Origin: Nitrospinota bacterium
GTDB lineage: Bacteria; JADFOP01
Length of the DNA stretch: 12,123 bases
Assembly: GCA_022562795.1 (NCBI GenBank)
Contig: JADFOP010000053.1
Location: 1 to 12,123, forward strand
Direction of reading: 5' to 3'
In this document: positions 6,703 to 12,123 of the stretch, in pieces
Numbering within the stretch: the stretch's first letter is position 1
How the letters are laid out: each line of letters opens with the position of its first letter
Notes under the pieces: generated by a model
Database searches by the model: none
The model's input: only the letters and a program-made list of their open reading frames with translations
What the model was told of the DNA's origin: nothing
Program-made: the position numbers and the translations under genes

Positions 6703-6749
6703 CGCCCCCGGCGGGAGTAGCCATGAACCTTCTCCCGCAGCCGGGGGCG
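6703..6749 (-). terminator. Strong hairpin between convergent genes, probable terminator
   Basis: A perfect 10-bp GC-only inverted repeat (CGCCCCCGGC / GCCGGGGGCG) is extended by GGGAG/CTCCC after a 3-nt bulge. Read on the minus strand it is followed by TTGTTCTTT, so it best fits a terminator for the sigma-factor operon. On the plus strand no T-run follows, though it may still slow transcription out of mpl. Confidence 0.6.
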
Positions 6750-6772
6750 ATCGTAGCTAAGGCCTGCTAGGG

Positions 6773-7297
6773 CTACCTTCGTAGAGAGCCAGGGCGGCTT
6801 TTTAGGCCCCGCCCGTGCATCATGCCCCGTAGGCCATGGCGGAACTTCTGCCGGAAGACTACGTATTGAGCGTAGCGGCGGGTGCCGAGAATATTCCGTT
6901 CCTCAGCCAGACGTTCCCTCATGAGCTGGTGGCGGCGGACGTGAAAGCCCTCGAACTCACCCAGGATGGCCTTTAGCTCGTTCTCCGACGCCTCCCGCTC
7001 CAGGGCTGCCTTCAGCTTCGTGACCATGGTCTCATCCTTCTTGCGGAATGTGCTGGCCTGGTCCAGGAAGCGGTCAAAGGACTCGGACATCTTATCAAGA
7101 GTCGCCTTGTCGAGCTTCAGCTCTTCGCCCAGCCGCTTGAGGAAGACCGAGCGAATCCGTTCCATTCGCTCCTGCTTTATCTTATTAAAAGTCCGCACAT
7201 TTTTGCCCTTGTCCGAAGGGACCTGGGCGGCGCCCGGCGTCGGGAGAATGATGATGGCCAGTGCCGCGGCCAATCCCACCAACCAGATTCTTCGCAT
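6773..7297 (-). CDS. Periplasmic CpxP/Spy-like helical protein
   Basis: The protein has 174 residues. Residues 1-24 are a signal peptide (MRR, hydrophobic WLVGLAAALAIIIL, then PGAAQ as cleavage region). The mature part is highly charged and almost entirely helical, with a segment resembling the second conserved repeat of the CpxP/Spy/heavy-metal-sensor family (LGTRRYAQYVVFRQKFR, 138-153), and a His/Met/Arg-rich tail (RHGLRGMMHGRG). Proteins of this class bind misfolded protein or metal in the periplasm and report to stress regulators. AAGGAGG lies just upstream of ATG 7297. It starts 62 bp after the anti-sigma gene in the same direction, so it is probably an effector or sensor of that sigma system. 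The family call rests on overall pattern; the LTxxQ motif is not intact. Confidence 0.65.
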   Translation of the reverse strand: MRRIWLVGLAAALAIIILPTPGAAQVPSDKGKNVRTFNKIKQERMERIRSVFLKRLGEELKLDKATLDKMSESFDRFLDQASTFRKKDETMVTKLKAALEREASENELKAILGEFEGFHVRRHQLMRERLAEERNILGTRRYAQYVVFRQKFRHGLRGMMHGRGLKSRPGSLRR

Positions 7298-7324
7298 GAC
7301 TCCCTACCTCCTTCTAAAGCGTCT

Positions 7325-7354
7325 CCAGACCCGTAACGTTTATGAATCCGTTGA
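7325..7354 (-). promoter_or_regulatory. Possible ECF-type promoter before the CpxP-like gene
   Basis: Minus-strand TCAAC (7354-7350) and TCTGG (7329-7325) are separated by 20 nt. A near-identical arrangement precedes the sigma gene (TCAAC-19-TCTAA). Short motifs like this arise by chance, so the call is weak. Confidence 0.2.
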
Positions 7355-7359
7355 CCGTA

Positions 7360-7923
7360 TCATAGCGTCTTGAGAATTCGATCCAGCTCTTCGGACGACA
7401 TCTTTGCGATCTCCCGCATCGTCTCATGGTCAAGGGGCTCAGCCCCTAGCAGGTCCCCATCGCTCGAAATTGAGAGGGCCTCAGAGAGGGCCTCGATCTC
7501 ATCGACAGTCAGGGTCGCCAGGGTGCTGGGATTTTGAGGTTCATAGAAATATGGGCCCACGGTTAGAGAGAAGCTCAGGGCGCAGACGGCCACCAAAAGC
7601 GCCCCCGTAGCCAGCGCCGGCTTGAGACGTAGCGGCGTCAAGGCCTGGGCGAGCCACGCCCCGGCCCTGCCCAGGAGGCCGGGGTCTGCCTTCCTAAGTC
7701 GGGCGGTCCTCAAGACGTGCTGGCGCATGGCGGCCCAGTCGGGCTCGACCCTCTCTCCAAGGGCTGCGGAGCTGAAAGCCGCCCGTGTGGCCTGGAGCAG
7801 GTCTGCCTCTGCTAGGCAATCTCCGCAGATCTCTACATGGTGTTCAAGGGTGGCGGCTTCGGCCGAGGCCAACTGCCCGGCGAGCCACTCTGGCAACCGT
7901 TCATGGGTTTCCTGGCAGCTCAT
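7360..7923 (-). CDS. Membrane anti-sigma factor with ZAS zinc-finger domain (zf-HC2)
   Basis: This 187-residue protein binds and silences the ECF sigma factor next to it. The N-terminal domain has C3, then H29-x3-C33-x2-C36 (HHVEICGDC), the ZAS metal-site pattern; the 26-residue C-to-H spacing matches RsrA-type anti-sigmas. A basic stretch and one transmembrane helix follow (about 103-121, ALATGALLVAVCALSFSLTV), leaving about 65 residues outside, ending in two acidic helices (VDEIEALSEAL, SSEELDRIL). I chose ATG 7923 because it overlaps the sigma stop by 4 bp (ATGA), the usual coupling, and because the open frame upstream only shadows the sigma gene. A Cys-containing ZAS site raises the possibility of redox or metal sensing. 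Confidence 0.88.
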   Translation of the reverse strand: MSCQETHERLPEWLAGQLASAEAATLEHHVEICGDCLAEADLLQATRAAFSSAALGERVEPDWAAMRQHVLRTARLRKADPGLLGRAGAWLAQALTPLRLKPALATGALLVAVCALSFSLTVGPYFYEPQNPSTLATLTVDEIEALSEALSISSDGDLLGAEPLDHETMREIAKMSSEELDRILKTL

Positions 7924-8468
7924 AGAATTTGACCCTCCTCGGCAAGCACCATGGATCGCAGGTTCTTGACCGCGTGGTGGTAATTGCTCTTCGCCGTGCC
8001 TTCGGAGCACTGCATGACTTCGGCAATCTCATTGAAAGAAAGATCCTCCACCACCCGCAGCAGGAGTGTTTCACGCTGGCGGGTGTGCAGCCGGTCGATC
8101 ACCCCCCGGAGGGCATCGAATTCCTCAGCTGACGTGTTGGCAGCCTCCTCGGCTTGCTTAAGGCTCCGTACCTCCGCATAGCTCTCAAGCTTTTGCCGGG
8201 CCCGATCGGCGTCGCGGAGATGGTTCTTGCAGAGGTTAAGCGCTATCCGGTAGAGCCAAGTATGGAGACTCGCCTGGCCGCGAAAGCGGCCAATGGCCTG
8301 GTGGGCCCGAAGAAACGTCTGCTGGGTAATATCGCGGGCGCTCTCCGGATCGGGCATCCACCGCAGGGCCAGGTAATATATTCGTTGCTGGTAGAGCTCC
8401 ATGAAGTCGGCGAAGGCCGCCTCATCGCCGGCCTTGAGCCGCTCCAGGAGGTGAGCTTCGGAATCCAC
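7920..8468 (-). CDS. ECF-family RNA polymerase sigma factor (sigma-24 type)
   Basis: This 182-residue protein has the two-domain ECF layout. Region 2 spans about residues 22-90, with the core-binding and -10 recognition helices (DPESARDITQQTFLRAHQAI, then SLHTWLYRIALNLCKNHLRD). Region 4 spans about 118-172, with a helix-turn-helix (LSFNEIAEVMQCSEGTAKSNYHHAVKNL) for the -35 element. Region 3 is absent, as normal. GGGAGG lies 6 nt before ATG 8468. It heads the operon sigma, anti-sigma, CpxP-like protein, so it is probably held at the membrane by the anti-sigma factor and released by an envelope signal. A TCAAC-19-TCTAA element just upstream could be its own autoregulated promoter. Confidence 0.93.
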   Translation of the reverse strand: MDSEAHLLERLKAGDEAAFADFMELYQQRIYYLALRWMPDPESARDITQQTFLRAHQAIGRFRGQASLHTWLYRIALNLCKNHLRDADRARQKLESYAEVRSLKQAEEAANTSAEEFDALRGVIDRLHTRQRETLLLRVVEDLSFNEIAEVMQCSEGTAKSNYHHAVKNLRSMVLAEEGQIL

Positions 8469-8491
8469 GGTTCCCTCCCACGGCTTAAGTA

Positions 8492-8520
8492 TTAGACAGC
8501 CAGAAGGACAAAGAGGTTGA
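8492..8520 (-). promoter_or_regulatory. Candidate autoregulated ECF promoter of the sigma operon
   Basis: Minus-strand TCAAC (8520-8516) and TCTAA (8496-8492) lie 19 nt apart, resembling sigmaE-type GAACTT/TCTGA promoters. The start would be near 8487, with a short leader to ATG 8468. A similar pair stands before the CpxP-like gene. Confidence 0.3.
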
Positions 8521-8551
8521 ATCCCGTTTCAGTTTTTGCGCTTACGGCTCA

Positions 8552-9865
8552 TTACCGGTTCAGCAAAATCCGCAGGTAAGATAGCTCGCGTGGGATCTCT
8601 TGGTCTTCGCAATAGTTGTTGGCCGCCAGGACCTGAAGGTCTTTCATCACCCGCTCGTCGCCCTCGAAGACGACCGTCTCCGACCCCTTCTCAGCAAGAA
8701 GCCAGCCAGCCTCCAGCAGCGCCATGACACTCTTGGCGCTGTACCGCTCCGACCCCACCAGGAGATATACGTCTGTGCCGAACTCGTTGACAATTAAGGA
8801 GATATAGGTGGCCGGGCGGGCGTGGAAACCCAGAGGCTTTGGCAGGGGCAATTCCACCCGCTCCAGGCGGGCGTAGCTTGTCAGCAACGCCTCGGCGCAC
8901 CGGTTGGCTTTCTCAAGGTAGGTGACGGCGGCTTGGTAGAGGTGGTTGATGGCGTGGTTGAGGAGCTCGCTCTTGTCTACGAAATCGTCCATCCGCTTCT
9001 TTACTTGGCTGCTACGAATAGGGTCGAGGTGGCGTTCGTAGAAGTGGACGACCCAGCGAAGAGCCTCCAGCAAGTGGAGGCTTGTGGCGCACGTGCCCCG
9101 CAGGCGGGGAAGAGAGGCGTGCTCGGCCTCCAGAGCGGTGCGGCTCACGTAGGTGTCGTAGTCAGATTGGATGCCTTGAAGGAGGTTCTTGATTTTCTGG
9201 ATTTTTTTAACGTCGAGCTTGGTTGGCACAACCTGGATAAGCTCATCGGCCGCGAGGCCGGGCAGGAGCCCGAAATCGCGGGTCAAGCTGTAGACCTTGC
9301 GCACCTTGCGCGCGAGCCCCAGCATCCGGGCATCCCCCTCCTCCACCTCGACTTGCTCGCCGGTTCGAGGCAGCTTGCCCTCTAGCCGAGCATCGGTGGA
9401 ATCCGGGGCCAGCGGATCCACCGCAGGCAGAGTCAGACCCAGCTCCTCAGCCTCCCTGCACGCTTCCTGTGCCAGTCGTCGCAGCGACTCGTTGAGGAAC
9501 GCCATCGTTATGCCGAGCTCCTTGAGGAACCTGCGATCATCAGCTTCTAGCTCCTCAATATACCGGCGTTCAAAGCGGTCCAGGATATGTCGGACGTGGA
9601 AGGAAGCGATGCCGAGGTTGCGGATCGAGGCTACAAGCTCGGTGTGATATTCCCAGGTGGCGTTTTCTCGGGCGCCGTGGTCGTCGAGGTAGGTTTCGTA
9701 GGCGCGCGCCTCGTTGAGCAGGGTGGAGTACTGGTGTTTGGTGTAGGATGGCGGAGCAGACAGTAGGCCCTGGAGGGCCGCGAGGAAAGGCCGCGAGGCA
9801 CCCTCAGCTTGGCTTAGGAACTCGTCGAGGCGGATCCCGACTCCGTCGGCTACAGGTTCGTCCAT
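8552..9865 (-). CDS. HPr-like phosphocarrier domain fused to a long helical N-terminal region
   Basis: This protein has 437 residues from ATG 9865 (GGGGGTG 6 nt upstream). The last ~100 residues form an HPr-like domain: the active-site histidine H348 in LGFHARPATYISLIVNEF matches His15 of PTS HPr. KSVMALLEAG contains S379, exactly 31 residues later, the same spacing as His15-Ser46. HPr is about 88 residues; here about 335 residues precede it, with no signal peptide. They are predicted mostly helical and charged (RFERRYIEELEADDRRFLKELG, a break near 145-180, then KKIQKIKNLLQGIQSDYDTY), of no family I recognise. In the known PTS, EI phosphorylates the His and HPrK/P the Ser; neither gene is in the window. 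It is probably a regulatory phospho-protein rather than a plain sugar-transport carrier. It is monocistronic behind a strong promoter. An upstream GTG at 9901 is less likely as start. Confidence 0.85.
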   Translation of the reverse strand: MDEPVADGVGIRLDEFLSQAEGASRPFLAALQGLLSAPPSYTKHQYSTLLNEARAYETYLDDHGARENATWEYHTELVASIRNLGIASFHVRHILDRFERRYIEELEADDRRFLKELGITMAFLNESLRRLAQEACREAEELGLTLPAVDPLAPDSTDARLEGKLPRTGEQVEVEEGDARMLGLARKVRKVYSLTRDFGLLPGLAADELIQVVPTKLDVKKIQKIKNLLQGIQSDYDTYVSRTALEAEHASLPRLRGTCATSLHLLEALRWVVHFYERHLDPIRSSQVKKRMDDFVDKSELLNHAINHLYQAAVTYLEKANRCAEALLTSYARLERVELPLPKPLGFHARPATYISLIVNEFGTDVYLLVGSERYSAKSVMALLEAGWLLAEKGSETVVFEGDERVMKDLQVLAANNYCEDQEIPRELSYLRILLNR

Positions 9866-9912
9866 GAGCTGCACCCCCGTCGGGGACAGGCACGCGCGCA
9901 CCTTCTGCTTTA

Positions 9913-9941
9913 TTTATAGCCATTTACGGGGAATGTGTCAA
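9913..9941 (-). promoter_or_regulatory. Sigma70 promoter of the HPr-fusion gene
   Basis: A perfect TTGACA (9941-9936) and TATAAA (9918-9913) are separated by 17 nt. The start near 9906 leaves about 40 nt of leader before ATG 9865 and argues against the GTG at 9901 as translation start. Confidence 0.75.
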
Positions 9942-10244
9942 GAAGGTAGAAGTGGGCATCGTAAGGGCGGGGCTGGCCGATATAGGGTATTCTAAGACGA
10001 CACATCTTGAAGCACCTCGGAATAGAAGTCTGAGATTGCGGGTGGGCAGGCTCAAAAGCCGAGATCGACGCAAGGAGACTTGCCAGGCTTCATTCTACAG
10101 CGTTGACTCGAAAGTCTACGATATGCTAGCTTGTTGTTCGAATTGTTCCATTCGTACCTGGATTGGGATTTTAGCCAAAAAGTGAGCTTCTAAGGCGATT
10201 GCGCCCAGCCAGGATTGACCGAGGAACGCGGATATTTATAAGAC
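9942..10244. other. Intergenic stretch without a convincing gene
   Basis: About 300 bp between the HPr-fusion promoter and the tRNA. A 77-codon plus-strand frame runs 9952-10185 from a GTG, but its composition gives no family signal. AT content rises toward the tRNA. I see no repeat or RNA gene here. Confidence 0.5.
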
Positions 10245-10319
<75 letters not shown>

Positions 10320-10329
10320 GATTAATCAA

Positions 10330-11475
10330 TTACTTACCGTCCTGTACTTCTTCTAAGGCCCGCTCAAAACCCTCGATTGTGCCCAATTTTGTGCCCACAG
10401 AGGCGTGAAAAGCGTCCAAAGAGCGGGCCGCTTGCTCTAGGTCGGACTCACTCGTGATGTTGTAGCGGTCAAAGATGCTTCGGCTTTGGTGGCCTGAGAT
10501 CGCCATAGCAACCCGCTCTGGTACCCCTGAACGGACAAGGTTTCGTATTGCGCTTCGGCGTAGGTCGTGGAACAACAGACCACTATATACCACCTTGCCC
10601 TCTCGTTTCTCTTTCTTGCCTAATCCGACCTCAACACAGGCGGTCTGCCACGCCTTCTTAAAGCCCTTGATAGGCTGACCATCTCGGACAAAGACCTGTT
10701 CGACATCGGGCCAATGCCAGTCCCGTTGAGCTTTAATTTCGGCTAGTGCCCTGTAGAGTTCTTCAGCAAGGGGTATCGTCCTGGCCGTTCGGGTTTTCGT
10801 GTCCGACGCTTCGAGACGCACTAGCCGTCCTTGCAAGTCCACCTGTGACCACCTAAGGCCGAGAATCTCACCAAGGCGCATCCCTGTAAAGTATCCCATG
10901 GTTAAAATTGGCTTCACGTGCGACGGCAAGGCCGCCTTAAGGGCTAGGTATTCTTCACGCTCTATAAAGCCCTCTCTCGCATTGTTCTCACGAAGCAAGC
11001 GGATGTGGGGGGCCGAAAGTGCCTTCGGCGGGGTAGATGTTTTAGCAAGGCTGTAGGCCCGCTTTAGCAAGGATAGCTCACGGTTGATGCTTGCGTCAGA
11101 GGGTGGCCCCCCTCGGCGGGTTGTCATGCCCCTTCGCTTCGTTATGTAGGTGTTGACGTGCGCCGTGGTGATTTGCGAGCCTCTCAGGCCCCCGAAGAAG
11201 GCCTTGAGCTTGCTTGCAGAGAGCCTAACCCTCTCTACTGATTTGCCATTCGCCTCATAGTCCGAAATAACATCGTCGAGCAATTCGGCAACCGAAATGC
11301 GCTCAACCCTTAGTGATAGCGGCATACCCGTAGCGACCCGCCCCTCTCGTTCTTTCAGTAATTTCACGGCCTCACCCTTCTTAGTGCTGCCGCTGCTTTC
11401 TCGGTGAGGCCTGCCATGAACATGAAATTTTATCCACCAATACGGTGAGCCTTTTCGTCTGTAAACGCTACCCAA
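10330..11475 (-). CDS. int: Tyrosine recombinase / phage-type integrase
   Basis: This 381-residue site-specific recombinase should integrate and excise the island at tRNA-Thr. An N-terminal arm-binding-like start (MGSVYRRKGSPYWWIKFHVHGR, 1-22) is followed by a SAM-like core-binding domain (about 60-145) and the catalytic domain (about 165-355). The catalytic set is complete: R200 (TGMRLGEILGLRW), K227 (SDTKTRTAR), H303 and R306 (FHDLRRSA), H329 (ISGHQS) and nucleophile Y338 (FDRYN). The start is TTG 11475, the only option after an in-frame stop at 11482-11484. It lies 2 nt past the stop of the RHH gene, with GGTGAG at ribosome-binding distance, so translation is coupled. The gene ends 11 bp from the tRNA, and its 3' end carries a tandem TGTGCCC pair that may be arm-type binding sites. 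Confidence 0.95.
   Translation of the reverse strand: MGSVYRRKGSPYWWIKFHVHGRPHRESSGSTKKGEAVKLLKEREGRVATGMPLSLRVERISVAELLDDVISDYEANGKSVERVRLSASKLKAFFGGLRGSQITTAHVNTYITKRRGMTTRRGGPPSDASINRELSLLKRAYSLAKTSTPPKALSAPHIRLLRENNAREGFIEREEYLALKAALPSHVKPILTMGYFTGMRLGEILGLRWSQVDLQGRLVRLEASDTKTRTARTIPLAEELYRALAEIKAQRDWHWPDVEQVFVRDGQPIKGFKKAWQTACVEVGLGKKEKREGKVVYSGLLFHDLRRSAIRNLVRSGVPERVAMAISGHQSRSIFDRYNITSESDLEQAARSLDAFHASVGTKLGTIEGFERALEEVQDGK
10378..10396 (+). repeat. Tandem TGTGCCC pair within the 3' end of int, putative recombinase arm sites
   Basis: TGTGCCC occurs at 10378-10384 and 10390-10396 (12-bp period), the second continuing ACAG. It lies about 60-80 bp from the tRNA 3' end. It encodes the repeated GT(K)LGT in the integrase C-terminus, so coding constraint could be an alternative explanation. 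Confidence 0.4.
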
Positions 11476-11477
11476 AA

Positions 11478-11651
11478 CTACTCACCCCCTTTCTCAGGCT
11501 TGATGCCTTTTTCTAAGAAATACAGGATAGCCATTCTGATGAGTTCGCTTCTGCTTGCGCCATGCCGCTTGCTCAACCTGTCAAGACGCTTCAGCATGGC
11601 CTCATCCATCCATAGGTGAACGAGCTTTTTTGAAGACTTTCTTGCTACCAT
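11478..11651 (-). CDS. Small ribbon-helix-helix (CopG-like) DNA-binding protein
   Basis: This 57-residue protein fits the RHH fold: a basic N-terminus (VARKSSKK), a beta-strand KLVHLWM (9-15), helix 1 DEAMLKRLDRLSKRHG (16-31) and helix 2 SRSELIRMAILYFLEKG (33-49). Such proteins dimerise to place two strands in the major groove, usually at short inverted repeats, and repress their own operon. GGGGGG lies 5 nt before ATG 11651. The gene directly precedes int and is translationally linked to it. A 36-bp dyad sits 15 bp upstream of its start and overlaps its promoter, a natural operator. It most likely controls int expression, as in small phage and island modules. An antitoxin role is less likely because no toxin follows. 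Confidence 0.82.
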   Translation of the reverse strand: MVARKSSKKLVHLWMDEAMLKRLDRLSKRHGASRSELIRMAILYFLEKGIKPEKGGE

Positions 11652-11665
11652 AGACACCCCCCTTG

Positions 11666-11701
11666 CATAATAGTTGTATATCTAAATATACATCCATTAT
11701 G
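11666..11701. promoter_or_regulatory. 36-bp dyad operator between the RHH and xis genes
   Basis: CATAAT (11666) ... ATTATG (to 11701) and the inner TGTATAT (11675-11681) ... ATATACA (11686-11692) share one centre of symmetry at 11683.5. Fifteen of the 18 paired positions match. It overlaps the -10 of the candidate rhh-int promoter, as expected for an autorepressor operator. Confidence 0.55.
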
Positions 11702-11713
11702 TATCATTTGCAA
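11685..11713 (-). promoter_or_regulatory. Promoter of the rhh-int transcript
   Basis: Minus-strand TTGCAA (11713-11708) and TATATT (11690-11685) are spaced by 17 nt. The start near 11678 gives a leader of about 27 nt to the RHH start. Being downstream of xis, it allows int to be expressed separately from xis. Confidence 0.5.
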
Positions 11714-11731
11714 GTGATTTATGGGGGTGCG

Positions 11732-11932
11732 TCATGGGCTTTCTCTAAATTTGTGGCGCTCTATGAAGTCGTCTAGGTCTTCTCGGTCAAAGTAAATTTT
11801 GCGGTTGAATTGAACATAGGGCAGGGTGCCTTTCCATTGAAGCGCTCTCAGCGTCCACGGGGATATGCCCAGAAATTGTGCTGCCGTCTTTACGTCGAGT
11901 AGTCTAGGGTGGTCAACGGATTGTCTATCCAT
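11732..11932 (-). CDS. Excisionase / AlpA-like MerR-type helix-turn-helix protein
   Basis: This 66-residue protein is a single winged-helix HTH_17-type domain. LLDVKTAAQFLGISPWTLRA (11-30) is the helix-turn-helix, then LQWKGTLPYVQFNRKIYFDREDLDDFIERH (31-60) gives the wing and closing helix typical of excisionase, AlpA and Cox-like proteins. Such proteins bend attachment-site DNA for excision or activate int. ATG 11932 has only a weak AGAG ahead of it, and a 6-bp GC hairpin lies 11 nt upstream in the leader. It is separated from the RHH gene by 80 bp that hold the dyad and a second promoter. The role as recombination directionality factor is inferred from size and neighbour int. Confidence 0.82.
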   Translation of the reverse strand: MDRQSVDHPRLLDVKTAAQFLGISPWTLRALQWKGTLPYVQFNRKIYFDREDLDDFIERHKFRESP

Positions 11933-11943
11933 GTCGCTCTAAT

Positions 11944-11964
11944 AGGCCCCGTATTTTTGGGCCT
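11944..11964 (-). repeat. Hairpin in the xis leader
   Basis: AGGCCC and GGGCCT pair perfectly around a 9-nt AT-rich loop, starting 12 bp before the xis start codon. It could restrict ribosome access or act as an operator; no T-run follows it on the minus strand. Confidence 0.35.
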
Positions 11965-11975
11965 TACTCTGGGTC

Positions 11976-11997
11976 TGTGCCCGTAGTGTGCCCACAA
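11976..11997 (+). repeat. Second tandem TGTGCCC pair, upstream of xis
   Basis: TGTGCCC occurs at 11976-11982 and 11987-11993 (11-bp period, one helical turn), the second continuing ACAA. The same 10-mer TGTGCCCACA ends the pair inside the 3' end of int. I noticed no other TGTGCCC in the window. Confidence 0.45.
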
Positions 11998-12123
11998 TCA
12001 GGGCCGTTCGGTCTGCTCTTGCTCAAAGTGGGGACTTTAGTTCCAGAATTTACTTATTAGGGGTGAGAATTTTAGTTCTAAAGCCCCCTCGTACCCATAA
12101 CCATATTAACTTCAATAAGTTTG
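11998..12123. other. AT-rich end of window with a short direct repeat, no gene seen
   Basis: TTTAGTTC occurs at 12036-12043 and 12071-12078, each following a G-rich stretch, 35 bp apart. The xis promoter probably lies in or left of this region, but no convincing -35/-10 pair is visible. No reading frame with family signal is present. Confidence 0.4.

Larger units (their letters stand above)
10320..12123. mobile_element. Left end of a tRNA-Thr-integrated genomic island or prophage
   Basis: Immediately after the tRNA the order, all on the minus strand, is int, an RHH regulator, then an excisionase-like gene, a standard integration module. Base composition becomes more AT-rich than the GC-rich left 9.9 kb. 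The far end should carry a direct repeat of the tRNA 3' portion; I find no such copy in this window, so the element continues to the right beyond 12123. Confidence 0.8.

Noticed and set aside
7924-8010. Upstream extension of the anti-sigma factor
   Set aside because: It lies wholly inside the sigma gene; ATG 7923 forms the usual ATGA overlap and gives the proper ZAS spacing.
9866-9901. GTG start 12 codons upstream for the HPr fusion
   Set aside because: It would lie only about 5 nt after the predicted transcription start; ATG 9865 has a better-spaced GGGGGTG.
9952-10185. Plus-strand 77-codon frame between the HPr-fusion promoter and the tRNA
   Set aside because: No family resemblance, irregular composition and a GTG start; more likely a chance frame.
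10215-10242. TTGACC-17-TATAAG as the tRNA promoter
   Set aside because: The -10 ends 2 bp before the mature tRNA, so the start site would fall inside the tRNA; the spacing does not work as written.

Overview
The window looks like a stretch of chromosome from a diderm (Gram-negative-type) bacterium. The evidence is a periplasmic CpxP/Spy-like protein, Mpl and LdcA murein-recycling enzymes, a zinc-binding anti-sigma factor and GC-rich coding sequence. I cannot place the lineage from sequence alone. Roughly the first 10.3 kb reads as host backbone. The last 1.8 kb, after a tRNA gene, is the left end of an integrated mobile element and is visibly more AT-rich.

Layout. (1) At 1-2019 (-) is a large secreted protein of unknown function, open for 673 codons and cut by the left window edge, with a good sigma70-type promoter. 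(2) At 2295-2980 (-) is a stand-alone receiver-domain response regulator, preceded by a 57-codon acidic ORF that overlaps its start. Upstream lies a structured leader with a candidate promoter, a 23-codon leader ORF with a near-ideal ribosome binding site, and a terminator-like hairpin inside that ORF. (3) At 2996-3127 is a gene-free stretch with three closely packed DnaA boxes next to the likely ldcA promoter. (4) At 3184-6676 (+) is a tight three-gene operon with 4-bp stop/start overlaps: LdcA (LD-carboxypeptidase), a cytoplasmic serine hydrolase of the beta-lactamase/AmiE-like class, and Mpl (murein tripeptide ligase). Together they suggest peptidoglycan recycling. (5) At 6773-8468 (-), convergent with mpl across a strong hairpin, are an ECF sigma factor, its overlapping ZAS-type anti-sigma factor and a CpxP/Spy-like periplasmic protein, a probable envelope-stress or metal-response module. 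(6) At 8552-9865 (-) is a 437-aa protein with a C-terminal HPr-like domain fused to a long helical N-terminal region I do not recognise, behind a TTGACA-17-TATAAA promoter.

(7) At 10245-10319 (+) is tRNA-Thr(CGU) with encoded CCA. Eleven bases beyond it begins a tyrosine recombinase gene (-), followed upstream by a small ribbon-helix-helix protein and an AlpA/excisionase-like MerR-type HTH protein. This is a classic tRNA-integrated island end. A 36-bp dyad overlaps the probable rhh-int promoter. A TGTGCCC motif occurs as tandem pairs both near the putative attachment site and upstream of xis.

The observations most worth a second look are the leader of the response-regulator operon, the DnaA-box cluster, the HPr fusion, and the repeat and dyad architecture of the recombination module.
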